A stretch of 17,529 bases of DNA from Piscinibacter sp050175855 (GCF_050175855.1 NZ_JBFXIO010000044.1:1-17529); one strand, 5' to 3'. Positions 7,074 through 16,264 are shown, counted from the first letter of the stretch. Notes: a model not told the origin generated them from the sequence alone. Made by a program: numbers and translations.

Positions 7074-7448
7074 ATGAAGCGCCTCGTTCCCCTGCTGCTG
7101 CTCACGCTCCTCGCCGGCTGCGACCTGCTCGGCATCGAGTCGCCGGAGAAAGTGGCCGCCAGCCGCGAGGCCGACGGCAAGGCCATCGGCGGTGCCTGTC
7201 GCCACGCCGGCCGGGCGATCGAGGACTGCTACGCGCTCAACAAGAAGGCCGATCGTGCCGCCGTGTTTGCCGGCTGGCGCGAGATGAACGACTACATGCG
7301 CGAGAACCAGCTCCAGGAGGTGGTGCCGCAGGTGGCCGCCTCCAACGCGGCCGCCAAGCCGTCGACGGAAGACCCCGATCACGCTGAAGACAAGGCTCCG
7401 GCGAAGAACCGCGAGTCCAAGGCCAAGCCCAAGGCGCGCGAGTCCTGA
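7074..7448 (+). CDS. Small predicted lipoprotein, unknown function
   Basis: This encodes 124 residues that I do not recognise as a named family. It starts with a clear lipoprotein signal: basic MKR, a hydrophobic VPLLLLTLLAG stretch, and the lipobox LAGC ending at Cys16. Residue +2 after the cysteine is Asp17, which in E. coli marks a lipoprotein for retention in the inner membrane; whether that rule holds here is inference. The mature part carries two further cysteines, Cys42 and Cys52 (a C-x9-C spacing within a predicted helix), possibly a disulfide. From about residue 90 the tail is rich in Ala, Lys, Pro and Glu and looks disordered. The start has AAGG five bases upstream, partly inside a stem-loop. 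It lies 37 bp after htpX and may share its transcript, which would suit a cell-envelope role. Confidence 0.8.
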   Translation: MKRLVPLLLLTLLAGCDLLGIESPEKVAASREADGKAIGGACRHAGRAIEDCYALNKKADRAAVFAGWREMNDYMRENQLQEVVPQVAASNAAAKPSTEDPDHAEDKAPAKNRESKAKPKARES

Positions 7449-7458
7449 TCGACTGACT

Positions 7459-7476
7459 GCCGCCACGGAAGGCGGC
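7459..7476. other. Weak stem-loop between the lipoprotein gene and azlC
   Basis: GCCGCC (7459-7464) and GGCGGC (7471-7476) can pair around a 6-base loop, ten bases after the lipoprotein stop. No T-run follows. In DNA this GC-rich a 6-bp stem is easily a chance event; it may mark a transcript end. Confidence 0.25.
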
Positions 7477-7490
7477 CCTCACGAGCGACG

Positions 7491-7496
7491 ACAATG
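7491..7496 (+). promoter_or_regulatory. Possible -10 element of a nearly leaderless azlC transcript
   Basis: GACAAT matches 4 of 6 bases of the -10 consensus and ends five bases before the azlC ATG (7502). Transcription from it would begin at or beside the start codon. No Shine-Dalgarno precedes this ATG, which fits a leaderless message, but no -35 is recognisable. Confidence 0.25.
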
Positions 7497-7501
7497 CGGG
7501 C

Positions 7502-8233
7502 ATGACCCCGCTGCGTGCGCTGCTGCACGACTCCCACTTCCGCCGCGGTGCACGTGACATGCTCGACTTCGCGCCGGGCATCGCCGCCTGGGGCCTGGTC
7601 ACCGGCGTGGCGATGGCCAAGAGCGGCCTGTCCTTGCCGCTGGCCGTGCTGATGTCGCTCACGGTGTATGCGGGCAGCGCGCAACTGGCCTCGCTGCCGC
7701 TGCTGGCCGGCGGCGCCCCGCTGTGGGTGATCTGGGCAGCAGCGTTCTGCGTCAACCTGCGCTTCGTGATCTTCAGCGCGCAATGGCGCGTGCACCTCGG
7801 CCACCTGCCGCGCGGCCGGCGGCTGGCGATCGGCTACCTGCTGGCCGATCTGAACCTGATCGCCTTCCAGCGCGCCTGGCCCGGCGGGCGCCGCGAAGAA
7901 GGGCAGGTGCACTACATCGTCGGCGGCATCGCCACGATCTGGCTGTGTTGGCAGATCCCGTCGCTGCTGGGCATCTTCCTGTCGGAGGCCATCCCCACCC
8001 AGTGGGGCCTGGGCTTCGCCGGCACGCTGGCCATGCTGGGCCTGACCTACGGCCTGATGCACGACCGCAGCACCTGGACGGCGGCCATCGTGGCCGGCGC
8101 CGCCGCCGTGGCCGCCTATGCGCTGCCCTTGAAGCTCAACATCGTGGTGGCGATCGCGGCCGCCGTGGCCGCGGGGCTGCTGATCGAGCAGGCCGAGCGC
8201 GCCGGGCAGAAGCTCAATGGAGGCGGCGCGTGA
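7502..8233 (+). CDS. azlC: AzlC family branched-chain amino acid exporter, large subunit
   Basis: This encodes 243 residues, typical of AzlC/YgaZ proteins. These work with a small AzlD/YgaH partner in the inner membrane to export branched-chain amino acids or related compounds. The N-terminal family pattern is visible (FRRGARDMLDFAPGIAAWGL, about residues 13-32), as is the conserved YAGSAQLASLPL segment (56-67) and NLRFVIFSA at about 85-93. Hydrophobic segments lie at roughly 22-38, 46-68, 72-93, 139-160, 166-187 and 193-229. The stop TGA overlaps the azlD GTG by four bases, so the two are translationally coupled. No Shine-Dalgarno is visible before the chosen ATG. The substrate is a family inference. 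Being upstream of a threonine ammonia-lyase gene, an isoleucine-pathway enzyme, is suggestive at most. Confidence 0.93.
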   Translation: MTPLRALLHDSHFRRGARDMLDFAPGIAAWGLVTGVAMAKSGLSLPLAVLMSLTVYAGSAQLASLPLLAGGAPLWVIWAAAFCVNLRFVIFSAQWRVHLGHLPRGRRLAIGYLLADLNLIAFQRAWPGGRREEGQVHYIVGGIATIWLCWQIPSLLGIFLSEAIPTQWGLGFAGTLAMLGLTYGLMHDRSTWTAAIVAGAAAVAAYALPLKLNIVVAIAAAVAAGLLIEQAERAGQKLNGGGA

Positions 8234-8562
8234 CCGAGGGCTGGAACGGTGCGCTGGCCATCCTCGGCCTGGCGGTGGTGACGGTGGTCACCCGCAACTT
8301 CTTCCTTTTTCCCGAGCGGGAGGTCAAGATCCCGCTGTGGCTGCAGCGGGGGCTGAAAGTGGCTCCGCTGGCGGCGCTGGCCGCGGTGGTCGTCCCGGAG
8401 ATCTTCCTGACGCGCGGGGCGTTCATCACCACCTGGCAGGACGCGCGGCTACCCGCCGTGCTGGCCTCCACGCTGTACTACCTGTGGCGCCCTGGCGTGC
8501 TCGGGCCGCTGCTCGCTGGCCTGGCCGTATTCCTGCCGTTGCGGCTGGTGTGGGGTTGGTAG
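8230..8562 (+). CDS. azlD: AzlD family branched-chain amino acid exporter, small subunit
   Basis: This encodes 110 residues from a GTG start at 8230, within the four-base overlap GTGA with the end of azlC. The start is supported by a strong GGAGG (8219-8223) six bases upstream and by the length, which is normal for AzlD (about 100-110). The protein is almost entirely hydrophobic, with segments at about 8-24, 44-60 and 74-107, separated by charged turns such as FPEREVKIPLW (27-37), which matches the family's conserved region after the first helix. It is the expected partner of AzlC in the inner membrane. The next gene, pgk, starts 64 bp downstream and appears to have its own promoter region. 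Confidence 0.92.
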   Translation: MTEGWNGALAILGLAVVTVVTRNFFLFPEREVKIPLWLQRGLKVAPLAALAAVVVPEIFLTRGAFITTWQDARLPAVLASTLYYLWRPGVLGPLLAGLAVFLPLRLVWGW

Positions 8563-8587
8563 CGCCAGCCTCGAACGATTTCTCGAA

Positions 8588-8608
8588 GTAACCAGGTTAC
8601 CTTATCAT
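8588..8608 (+). promoter_or_regulatory. pgk promoter region with palindromic operator candidate
   Basis: GTAACC (8588-8593), one base, and GGTTAC (8595-8600) form a perfect palindrome. It is followed closely by TATCAT (8603-8608), a 5-of-6 match to the -10 consensus. A site here would lie just upstream of the -10, in the promoter spacer. The -35 (TTCTCG, 8580-8585) is poor. The 10-mer CCAGGTTACC (8592-8601) occurs again upstream of fba. The predicted transcript would start near 8615. Confidence 0.45.
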
Positions 8609-8626
8609 CAACCATTGAGTTTCATC

Positions 8627-9820
8627 ATGAACGTTCTTCGCTTCACCGACCTGATCGCCGCCGGCAAGGTGGCCGGCCAGCGCGTCTTCATCCGTGCCGA
8701 CCTCAACGTGCCGCAGGACGACGCCGGCAACATCACCGAGGACACCCGCATCCGCGCCAGCGTGCCCTGCGTCGAGCAGGCGCTGAAGGCCGGCGCGGCA
8801 GTGATGGTGACCTCGCACCTGGGCCGCCCGACCGAAGGCGAGTTCAAGCCTGAGGATTCGCTGGCGCCGGTCGCGAAGCGCATGGGCGAGCTGCTCGGCC
8901 GCGAGGTGACGCTGGTGTCCAACTGGGTCGATGGCGTGCAGGTGGCGCCTGGCCAGGTGGTGATGCTGGAGAACTGCCGCCTCAACAAGGGCGAGAAGAA
9001 GAACAACGAGGAACTGGCGAAGAAGATGGCTGCGCTGTGCGACATCTTCGTACACGACGCCTTCGGCACCGCGCACCGCGCCGAGGCCTCAACCTACGGT
9101 ATCGCGCAGTTCGCCAGGATCGCCTGCGCCGGCCCGCTGCTGGCCGCCGAAATCGACGCGATCTCCAAGGCGCTGGCCAACCCGAAGCGCCCGCTGGTGG
9201 CCATCGTCGCCGGCAGCAAGGTCAGCACCAAGCTGACCATCCTGCAGAGCCTGGCGAAGAACGTCGACCAGCTGATCGTCGGCGGTGGCATCGCCAATAC
9301 CTTCATGCTGGCTGCGGGTCTGCCCATTGGCAACAGCCTGGTCGAGAAGGATCTGGTGGGCGACGCCAAGGCGGTGATCGAGGCGATGAAGGCGCGCGGC
9401 GCCGCGGTGCCGATTCCCGTCGATGTCGTGGTCGCCAAGGCGTTCAAGGCCGACGCGACGCCGACCGTCAAGGCCGCGACCGACGTCGCCGCCGACGACC
9501 TGATCCTCGACATCGGCCCGCAGACCGCCGCACAGCTCGCCGGCATGCTCAAGGCCGCCGGCACCATCGTCTGGAACGGCCCGGTGGGCGTGTTCGAGTT
9601 CGACGCGTTCGCCAAGGGCACCGAGGCCATCGCGCGCGCCATCGCCGACAGCAGCGCCTTCAGCATCGCCGGCGGCGGCGACACGCTGGCGGCCATCGCC
9701 AAGTACGGCATCGAGAAGCAGGTGGGCTACATCTCCACCGGCGGCGGTGCCTTCCTCGAGGTGCTGGAAGGCAAGACGCTGCCGGCCTTCGAGATCCTCG
9801 CCAAGCGCGCGCAGGCATGA
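8627..9820 (+). CDS. pgk: Phosphoglycerate kinase
   Basis: This encodes 397 residues, the usual bacterial length. The cytoplasmic enzyme interconverts 1,3-bisphosphoglycerate + ADP with 3-phosphoglycerate + ATP, in glycolysis, gluconeogenesis and, where present, the Calvin cycle. The N-terminal substrate domain shows VFIRADLNVP (20-29, with Asp25 and Asn27), the RIRAS segment at 41-45 and SHLGRP (63-68). The C-terminal nucleotide domain has AGSKVSTK, WNGPVGVFEFDAFAKGT and, near the end, GGGDTLAA and STGGGAFLE. The ATG at 8627 gives MNVLRFTDL, typical of Burkholderiales. A TTG four codons upstream (8615) is possible but less likely, since that T is close to the predicted transcription start. 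The Shine-Dalgarno is weak (TTGAG, 8615-8619). Confidence 0.98.
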   Translation: MNVLRFTDLIAAGKVAGQRVFIRADLNVPQDDAGNITEDTRIRASVPCVEQALKAGAAVMVTSHLGRPTEGEFKPEDSLAPVAKRMGELLGREVTLVSNWVDGVQVAPGQVVMLENCRLNKGEKKNNEELAKKMAALCDIFVHDAFGTAHRAEASTYGIAQFARIACAGPLLAAEIDAISKALANPKRPLVAIVAGSKVSTKLTILQSLAKNVDQLIVGGGIANTFMLAAGLPIGNSLVEKDLVGDAKAVIEAMKARGAAVPIPVDVVVAKAFKADATPTVKAATDVAADDLILDIGPQTAAQLAGMLKAAGTIVWNGPVGVFEFDAFAKGTEAIARAIADSSAFSIAGGGDTLAAIAKYGIEKQVGYISTGGGAFLEVLEGKTLPAFEILAKRAQA

Positions 9821-9833
9821 CAGTCATGCCTGC
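9811..9833. repeat. Perfect 11-bp-arm palindrome over the pgk stop codon
   Basis: GCAGGCATGAC (9811-9821) and GTCATGCCTGC (9823-9833) are perfectly inverted around one base. The pgk TGA (9818-9820) lies inside the left arm. As RNA it would fold with an 8-bp stem and a 7-base loop. No T-run follows, so it is not a standard terminator. It may be a 3'-end hairpin of the pgk message or a protein-binding site upstream of pyk. Confidence 0.55.
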
Positions 9834-9839
9834 CATCAC

Positions 9840-9878
9840 GGGTCGGCGCGCCACGGCACTTCGATAATCCGCCGACCC
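9840..9878 (+). promoter_or_regulatory. Possible pyk promoter: GATAAT within a 9-bp inverted repeat
   Basis: GATAAT (9863-9868) matches 5 of 6 bases of the -10 consensus and would give a leader of about 20 bases that includes the GGAGA ribosome site. It lies between arms of an inverted repeat: GGGTCGGCG (9840-9848) and CGCCGACCC (9870-9878). There is no good -35 at the right distance. The role of the repeat is unknown. Confidence 0.35.
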
Positions 9879-9894
9879 CATCCACGGAGACTCC

Positions 9895-11325
9895 ATGCCC
9901 CGCGCCACCAAGATCGTCGCCACCCTCGGCCCCGCCTCCAGCTCCCCCGAGGTGCTGGAGCGCATGATGCGCGCCGGGGTCGACGTGGTGCGGCTGAACT
10001 TCTCGCACGGCAAGGCGCAGGACCACATCGACCGCGCCGCGCTCGTGCGCGAGGTGGCGGCGCGTGCCGGCAAGGAAGTGGCCATCATGGCCGACCTGCA
10101 GGGCCCGAAGATCCGCGTCGGCAAGTTTGACGGCGGCTCGACGGTGCTGCAGCCGGGGCAGACCTTCGTGCTCGACGCCGGCACCAGCGAGCTCGGCAAC
10201 AACGAGCGCGTGGGCCTGGACTACAAGGACCTGCCGCGCGACGTGAAGCCCGGCGACACGCTGCTGCTCAACGACGGCCTGATCAGGCTGACGGTGGACG
10301 CAGTGCGCGGCGAGCAGGTGGTGACCAGCGTGGTGGTCGGCGGCGAACTGTCGAACAACAAGGGCATCAACAAGGCCGGCGGCGGGCTGACCGCGCCGGC
10401 GCTCACGGCCAAGGACATGGAGGACATCAAGACCGCGATGTCCTTCCAGTGCGAGTACCTGGCGGTGAGCTTCCCGAAGAACGCCACCGACATGGAGATG
10501 GCGCGCCAGCTCGCCAACGTGGCCGGCGAGCCCTGGCGCCACAAGCCGGCGATGATCGCCAAGATCGAGCGCAGCGAAGCGATTCCGGTGCTCGACCAGA
10601 TCCTCAAGGCCAGCGACGGCATCATGGTCGCGCGCGGTGACCTCGCAGTGGAAGTCGGCAACGCCGCCGTGCCGGCGCTGCAGAAGCGCATGATCCGCAT
10701 GGCGCGCGAGATGGACAAGGTGGTCATCACCGCGACGCAGATGATGGAGTCGATGATCGTCAACCCGGTGCCCACGCGCGCCGAGGTGAGCGACGTGGCC
10801 AACGCCGTGCTCGACGGCACCGACGCCGTGATGCTCAGCGCCGAGACCGCGGCCGGCAAGTACCCGGTGGAGACCATCACGCAGATGGCGGCGATCGCGC
10901 TGGAGGCCGAGGCCGCCGAGGACATCACCATCGAGACCGACTTCACCAACAAGAAGTTCGGCCGCATCGACCAGTCGATCGCGATGGGCGCGCTGTTCAC
11001 CGCGCATCACCTCGGCTGCAAGGCCATCCTCGCGCTGACCGAGTCGGGCTCGACGGCGCTGTGGATGAGCCGGCACAACGTCAAGGTGCCGATCTACGGC
11101 CTGACCACGCAGCTCGTCTCGCAGCGCAAGATGACGCTGTACCGCAACGTGCGGCCCCTGCTCATGGCCACCCACACCGACCGCGACCAGGCGCTGGCGG
11201 CGGCGGAGAAGCTGCTGGTCGACAGGGGCGTGCTGCGCCCCGGCGATACCTACGCGATCACCTGCGGCGAGCCGATGGGCTACCCCGGTGGCACCAACAT
11301 GCTCAAGGTCTGCCGCGTCGCCTGA
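9895..11325 (+). CDS. pyk: Pyruvate kinase
   Basis: This encodes 476 residues, in the normal range. The cytoplasmic enzyme converts PEP + ADP to pyruvate + ATP. It begins MPRATKIVATLGPAS, the family N-terminus, after GGAGA (9886-9890) four bases upstream. Domain A carries VVRLNFSHG (Arg33, Asn35, Ser37, His38) and ADLQGPKIRVG (Asp67, Lys72). The B domain spans about 75-170. The catalytic core has AKIE (Lys222, Glu224) and MVARGDLAVE (243-252), followed by TATQMMESM at 279-286 and LSAETAAGKYP. The C-terminal regulatory domain occupies about 345-476. It resembles the PykA-like forms typical of betaproteobacteria; which effector controls it cannot be read from sequence. The last base of its TGA is the A of the next gene's ATG. 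Confidence 0.98.
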   Translation: MPRATKIVATLGPASSSPEVLERMMRAGVDVVRLNFSHGKAQDHIDRAALVREVAARAGKEVAIMADLQGPKIRVGKFDGGSTVLQPGQTFVLDAGTSELGNNERVGLDYKDLPRDVKPGDTLLLNDGLIRLTVDAVRGEQVVTSVVVGGELSNNKGINKAGGGLTAPALTAKDMEDIKTAMSFQCEYLAVSFPKNATDMEMARQLANVAGEPWRHKPAMIAKIERSEAIPVLDQILKASDGIMVARGDLAVEVGNAAVPALQKRMIRMAREMDKVVITATQMMESMIVNPVPTRAEVSDVANAVLDGTDAVMLSAETAAGKYPVETITQMAAIALEAEAAEDITIETDFTNKKFGRIDQSIAMGALFTAHHLGCKAILALTESGSTALWMSRHNVKVPIYGLTTQLVSQRKMTLYRNVRPLLMATHTDRDQALAAAEKLLVDRGVLRPGDTYAITCGEPMGYPGGTNMLKVCRVA

Positions 11326-12536
11326 TGGCCAGCACGCTCACCCTGGCCGACGTCGAAGCCGCCGCACGGCGCCTGCGCGGCGAGGTGGTCGACACGCCCT
11401 GCCTGCATTCGCGCACCCTGTCGTCGCTGGCCGGCTGCGAGGTTTTCCTCAAGTTCGAGAACCACCAGTTCACCGCCTCCTTCAAGGAGCGCGGCGCGCT
11501 GAACAAGATGGCACAGCTGAGTGCGGCCGAGCGCGCAGCCGGCGTGCTGGCGGTGTCGGCGGGCAACCACGCGCAGGGCGTGGCGTATCACGCGCAGCGC
11601 ATGGGCATCCCGGCGACCATCGTGATGCCGCGCTTCGCACCGGCGGTGAAGGTCGACAACACGCGCCGCTTCGGCGCCACCGTGGTGCTCGAGGGCGACA
11701 CTTTCGACGATGCGCGCGCGCATGGCCTCGCGCTCGCGCAGGAGCGCGGCTACACGGTCGTGCATCCGTACGACGACCTCGCGGTGGCCGCTGGCCAGGG
11801 CACGATCGCGCTGGAGATGCTCGCGGCTCAGCCCGAGATCGACACGCTGCTGGTGGCCATCGGCGGCGGCGGGCTCATCGCCGGCATGGCCACCGCCGCC
11901 AAGGCGATCAAGCCGGGCATCGAGGTCTACGGCGTGCAGACCGAGCGCTTCCCGGCGGTGTGGAACGCTGTTCACGGCGAGCACCGCGAATGCGCCCAGG
12001 CCACCATCGCCGACGGCATCGCCGTCAAGTCGCCGGGCACGCTGACGGTGCCGATCATCCGCGAGCGCGTGAACGACGTGCTGCTGGTGAGCGAGGACGA
12101 CATCGAGCAGGCCATCCTGATGCTGCTCGAGATCGAGAAGACGGTGGTCGAAGGCGCCGGCGGCGTCGGCCTCGCGGCGCTGATGAAGCACCGCGAGCGA
12201 TTCGCCGGCCGCAAGGTCGGCCTCGTGCTGTGCGGCGGCAACATCGAGCCGCTGGTGCTGGCCGAGATCATCCAGCGCGGCATGGTGAAGTCGGGCCGGC
12301 TGGCGCGGCTGCGCCTGGACATCCGCGACGTGCCGGGCGCGCTGGCCGATGTGGCCACGCTGCTCGGCAAGCTCGGTGCCAACATCGACGAGGTGCGCCA
12401 CCAGCGCGCCTTCACTTCGCTGTCGGTCGAGCGCGCCGAGATCGAGGTCGTGGTGCAGACACGCGGCGTCGAGCACATCGCGCAGATCGTCGAGGCGATG
12501 CGCACGCAGGGTTACCGGGCCGAACGCATCGGTTGA
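11325..12536 (+). CDS. ilvA: Threonine ammonia-lyase (single ACT domain type)
   Basis: This encodes 403 residues. The PLP enzyme deaminates threonine to 2-oxobutyrate, the first step from threonine to isoleucine. The PLP lysine is Lys54 in TASFKERGALNK; SAGNHAQG at 78-85 binds substrate, and the glycine loop IGGGGLIAG (179-187) holds the PLP phosphate. A single ACT domain fills about 325-403 (RLRLDIRDVPGALADVATLL), which in this class usually mediates allosteric control by isoleucine or valine. The length fits the ~400-residue one-ACT class rather than the 514-residue E. coli IlvA with two ACT-like modules, so it could serve biosynthesis or catabolism. The start overlaps the pyk stop by one base (TGATG), so translation is probably coupled to pyk; no separate Shine-Dalgarno is needed. 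Confidence 0.93.
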   Translation: MASTLTLADVEAAARRLRGEVVDTPCLHSRTLSSLAGCEVFLKFENHQFTASFKERGALNKMAQLSAAERAAGVLAVSAGNHAQGVAYHAQRMGIPATIVMPRFAPAVKVDNTRRFGATVVLEGDTFDDARAHGLALAQERGYTVVHPYDDLAVAAGQGTIALEMLAAQPEIDTLLVAIGGGGLIAGMATAAKAIKPGIEVYGVQTERFPAVWNAVHGEHRECAQATIADGIAVKSPGTLTVPIIRERVNDVLLVSEDDIEQAILMLLEIEKTVVEGAGGVGLAALMKHRERFAGRKVGLVLCGGNIEPLVLAEIIQRGMVKSGRLARLRLDIRDVPGALADVATLLGKLGANIDEVRHQRAFTSLSVERAEIEVVVQTRGVEHIAQIVEAMRTQGYRAERIG

Positions 12537-12603
12537 CGGTTCTCAAGCCGCGACCGCGGCGGCCGGCGGAGCATGAGGATCGAACTGATCCGGGAGATCC
12601 GCC

Positions 12604-14997
<2,394 letters not shown>

Positions 14998-15006
14998 TCG
15001 GGCCGC

Positions 15007-15025
15007 CCGCATCCCCCGGATGCGG
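15007..15025. other. Stem-loop just after ppsA
   Basis: CCGCATCC (15007-15014) and GGATGCGG (15018-15025) form a perfect 8-bp stem around a CCC loop, nine bases after the ppsA stop. No T-run follows, so it may be a 3'-end or Rho-associated hairpin rather than an intrinsic terminator. It lies upstream of the fba promoter candidate and plausibly separates the two transcripts. Confidence 0.45.
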
Positions 15026-15061
15026 AGGTGTGAATGACCCGGCTGCGCCGACCCCGCTGGC

Positions 15062-15091
15062 TAAAATCCTTGTAGTTACCGCCAGGTTACC
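15062..15091 (+). promoter_or_regulatory. fba promoter -10 with GTTACC direct repeats
   Basis: TAAAAT (15062-15067) matches 5 of 6 bases of the -10 consensus, with transcription predicted near 15074. Two copies of GTTACC, at 15075-15080 and 15086-15091, are spaced 11 bases start to start, about one helical turn, and would sit over and just past the transcription start. The second lies within CCAGGTTACC (15082-15091), identical to the element before pgk. No clear -35 is seen. Confidence 0.45.
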
Positions 15092-15139
15092 GGCGCCGGT
15101 GCGTGGCGAGCCGACCGATTCAAACTCCGGAGAACCTCC

Positions 15140-16204
15140 ATGCCTCTCGTCTCGATGCGTCAGCTGCTCGACCACGCCGCCGAAAACGGCTACGGCATCC
15201 CCGCCTTCAACGTCAACAACCTCGAGCAGGTGCAGGCGGTGATGCAGGCCGCCAATGAAGTCGGTGCGCCGGTCATCCTGCAGGCCAGCGCCGGGGCGCG
15301 CAAGTACGCCGGCGAGCCCTTCATCAAGCACCTGATCCAGGCGGCCACCGAGTCGTATCCGCACATTCCGCTGGTGATGCACCAGGACCACGGCACCTCG
15401 CCCGCCGTCTGCGAGGGCGCCATCAAGCTCGGCTTCGGCTCGGTGATGATGGACGGTTCGCTGCGCGACGACGGCAAGACGCCGGCGAGCTTCGACTACA
15501 ACGTCGAGGTCACGCGCAAGGTGGTGGACATGGCCCACGCCGTGGGCGTGACGGTCGAGGGCGAACTCGGCTGCCTGGGAAACCTGGAGACGGGTGACGC
15601 CGGCGAAGAAGACGGCATCGGCGCGGCCGGCAAGCTCGACCACAGCCAGATGCTCACCGACCCCGAGGAAGCGGCGGTCTTCGTGAAGGCCACGCAACTG
15701 GACGCGCTGGCCATCGCCATCGGCACCAGCCACGGCGCCTACAAGTTCAGCCGCAAGCCCACCGGCGACATCCTGGCGATCGGCCGAGTCAAGGAGATCC
15801 ACAAGCGCATCCCGAACACGCACCTGGTGATGCACGGCTCCTCGTCGGTGCCGCCGGAGCTGCTGGCCATCATCAACCAGTACGGCGGCAAGATGAAGGA
15901 GACCTTCGGCGTGCCGGTCGAGGAGATCCAGGAAGCGATCAAGCACGGTGTTCGCAAGATCAACATCGACACCGACATCCGCCTGGCGATGACCGGCGCC
16001 GTGCGCAAGTTCCTCGCCGAGAACCCGGACAAGTTCGATGCGCGCGAGTGGCTCAAGCCGGCGCGCGAGGCTGCCTACAAGGTGTGCAAGCAGCGCTACC
16101 TGGAATTCGGCTGCGAAGGCCAGGCCGCCAAGATCAAGGCACAGAGCTTGACCGAAGTGGCCCAGCGCTACGCCCGCGGCGAGCTGGCGCAGACGGTGGT
16201 CTGA
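15140..16204 (+). CDS. fba: Fructose-bisphosphate aldolase, class II (CbbA/Fba type)
   Basis: This encodes 354 residues. The zinc-dependent cytoplasmic enzyme cleaves or forms fructose-1,6-bisphosphate from dihydroxyacetone phosphate and glyceraldehyde-3-phosphate, and in autotrophs also makes sedoheptulose bisphosphate. Key residues are visible: catalytic Asp83 and zinc ligand His84 in MHQDHGTSP, the VEGELG acidic segment at 139-144, zinc ligands His198 in GTSHGAYKF and His232 in MHGSSSVP, and the phosphate-binding NIDTDIRLA near residue 275. Its length and N-terminus (MPLVSMRQLLDHAAENGYGIPAFNVNN) match the CbbA-like branch that serves glycolysis in many Burkholderiales. The ATG follows GGAGA (15129-15133) by six bases. 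The gene stands alone, with its own promoter candidate and a strong terminator. Confidence 0.97.
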   Translation: MPLVSMRQLLDHAAENGYGIPAFNVNNLEQVQAVMQAANEVGAPVILQASAGARKYAGEPFIKHLIQAATESYPHIPLVMHQDHGTSPAVCEGAIKLGFGSVMMDGSLRDDGKTPASFDYNVEVTRKVVDMAHAVGVTVEGELGCLGNLETGDAGEEDGIGAAGKLDHSQMLTDPEEAAVFVKATQLDALAIAIGTSHGAYKFSRKPTGDILAIGRVKEIHKRIPNTHLVMHGSSSVPPELLAIINQYGGKMKETFGVPVEEIQEAIKHGVRKINIDTDIRLAMTGAVRKFLAENPDKFDAREWLKPAREAAYKVCKQRYLEFGCEGQAAKIKAQSLTEVAQRYARGELAQTVV

Positions 16205-16225
16205 GCGCTGCCCACGGCCTCTCGG

Positions 16226-16248
16226 AACCCGGCTTCGGCCGGGTTTTT
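16226..16248 (+). terminator. Intrinsic terminator after fba
   Basis: AACCCGGC (16226-16233) and GCCGGGTT (16238-16245) form a perfect 8-bp stem closed by the very stable TTCG tetraloop, and run directly into a T-tract (T16244-T16248). It begins 22 bases after the fba stop. It is the only hairpin in the window with the full intrinsic-terminator form. Confidence 0.9.
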
Positions 16249-16264
16249 CGTTGGGGCCGGTTCG

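Noticed and set aside
7459..7476. GCCGCC/GGCGGC hairpin as an intrinsic terminator
   Set aside because: The stem is only 6 bp and no T-run follows; in DNA of this GC content such stems are common. Kept only as a low-confidence stem-loop.
8615..8629. Alternative TTG start of pgk four codons upstream
   Set aside because: MNVLRFTDL from the ATG is the usual N-terminus in the group, and the TTG coincides with the predicted transcription start and the weak Shine-Dalgarno.
15007..15025. Stem-loop after ppsA as a classical terminator
   Set aside because: The stem is good but the following bases (AGGTGTGAATG) contain no T-run, so it is listed as an undefined 3' hairpin.
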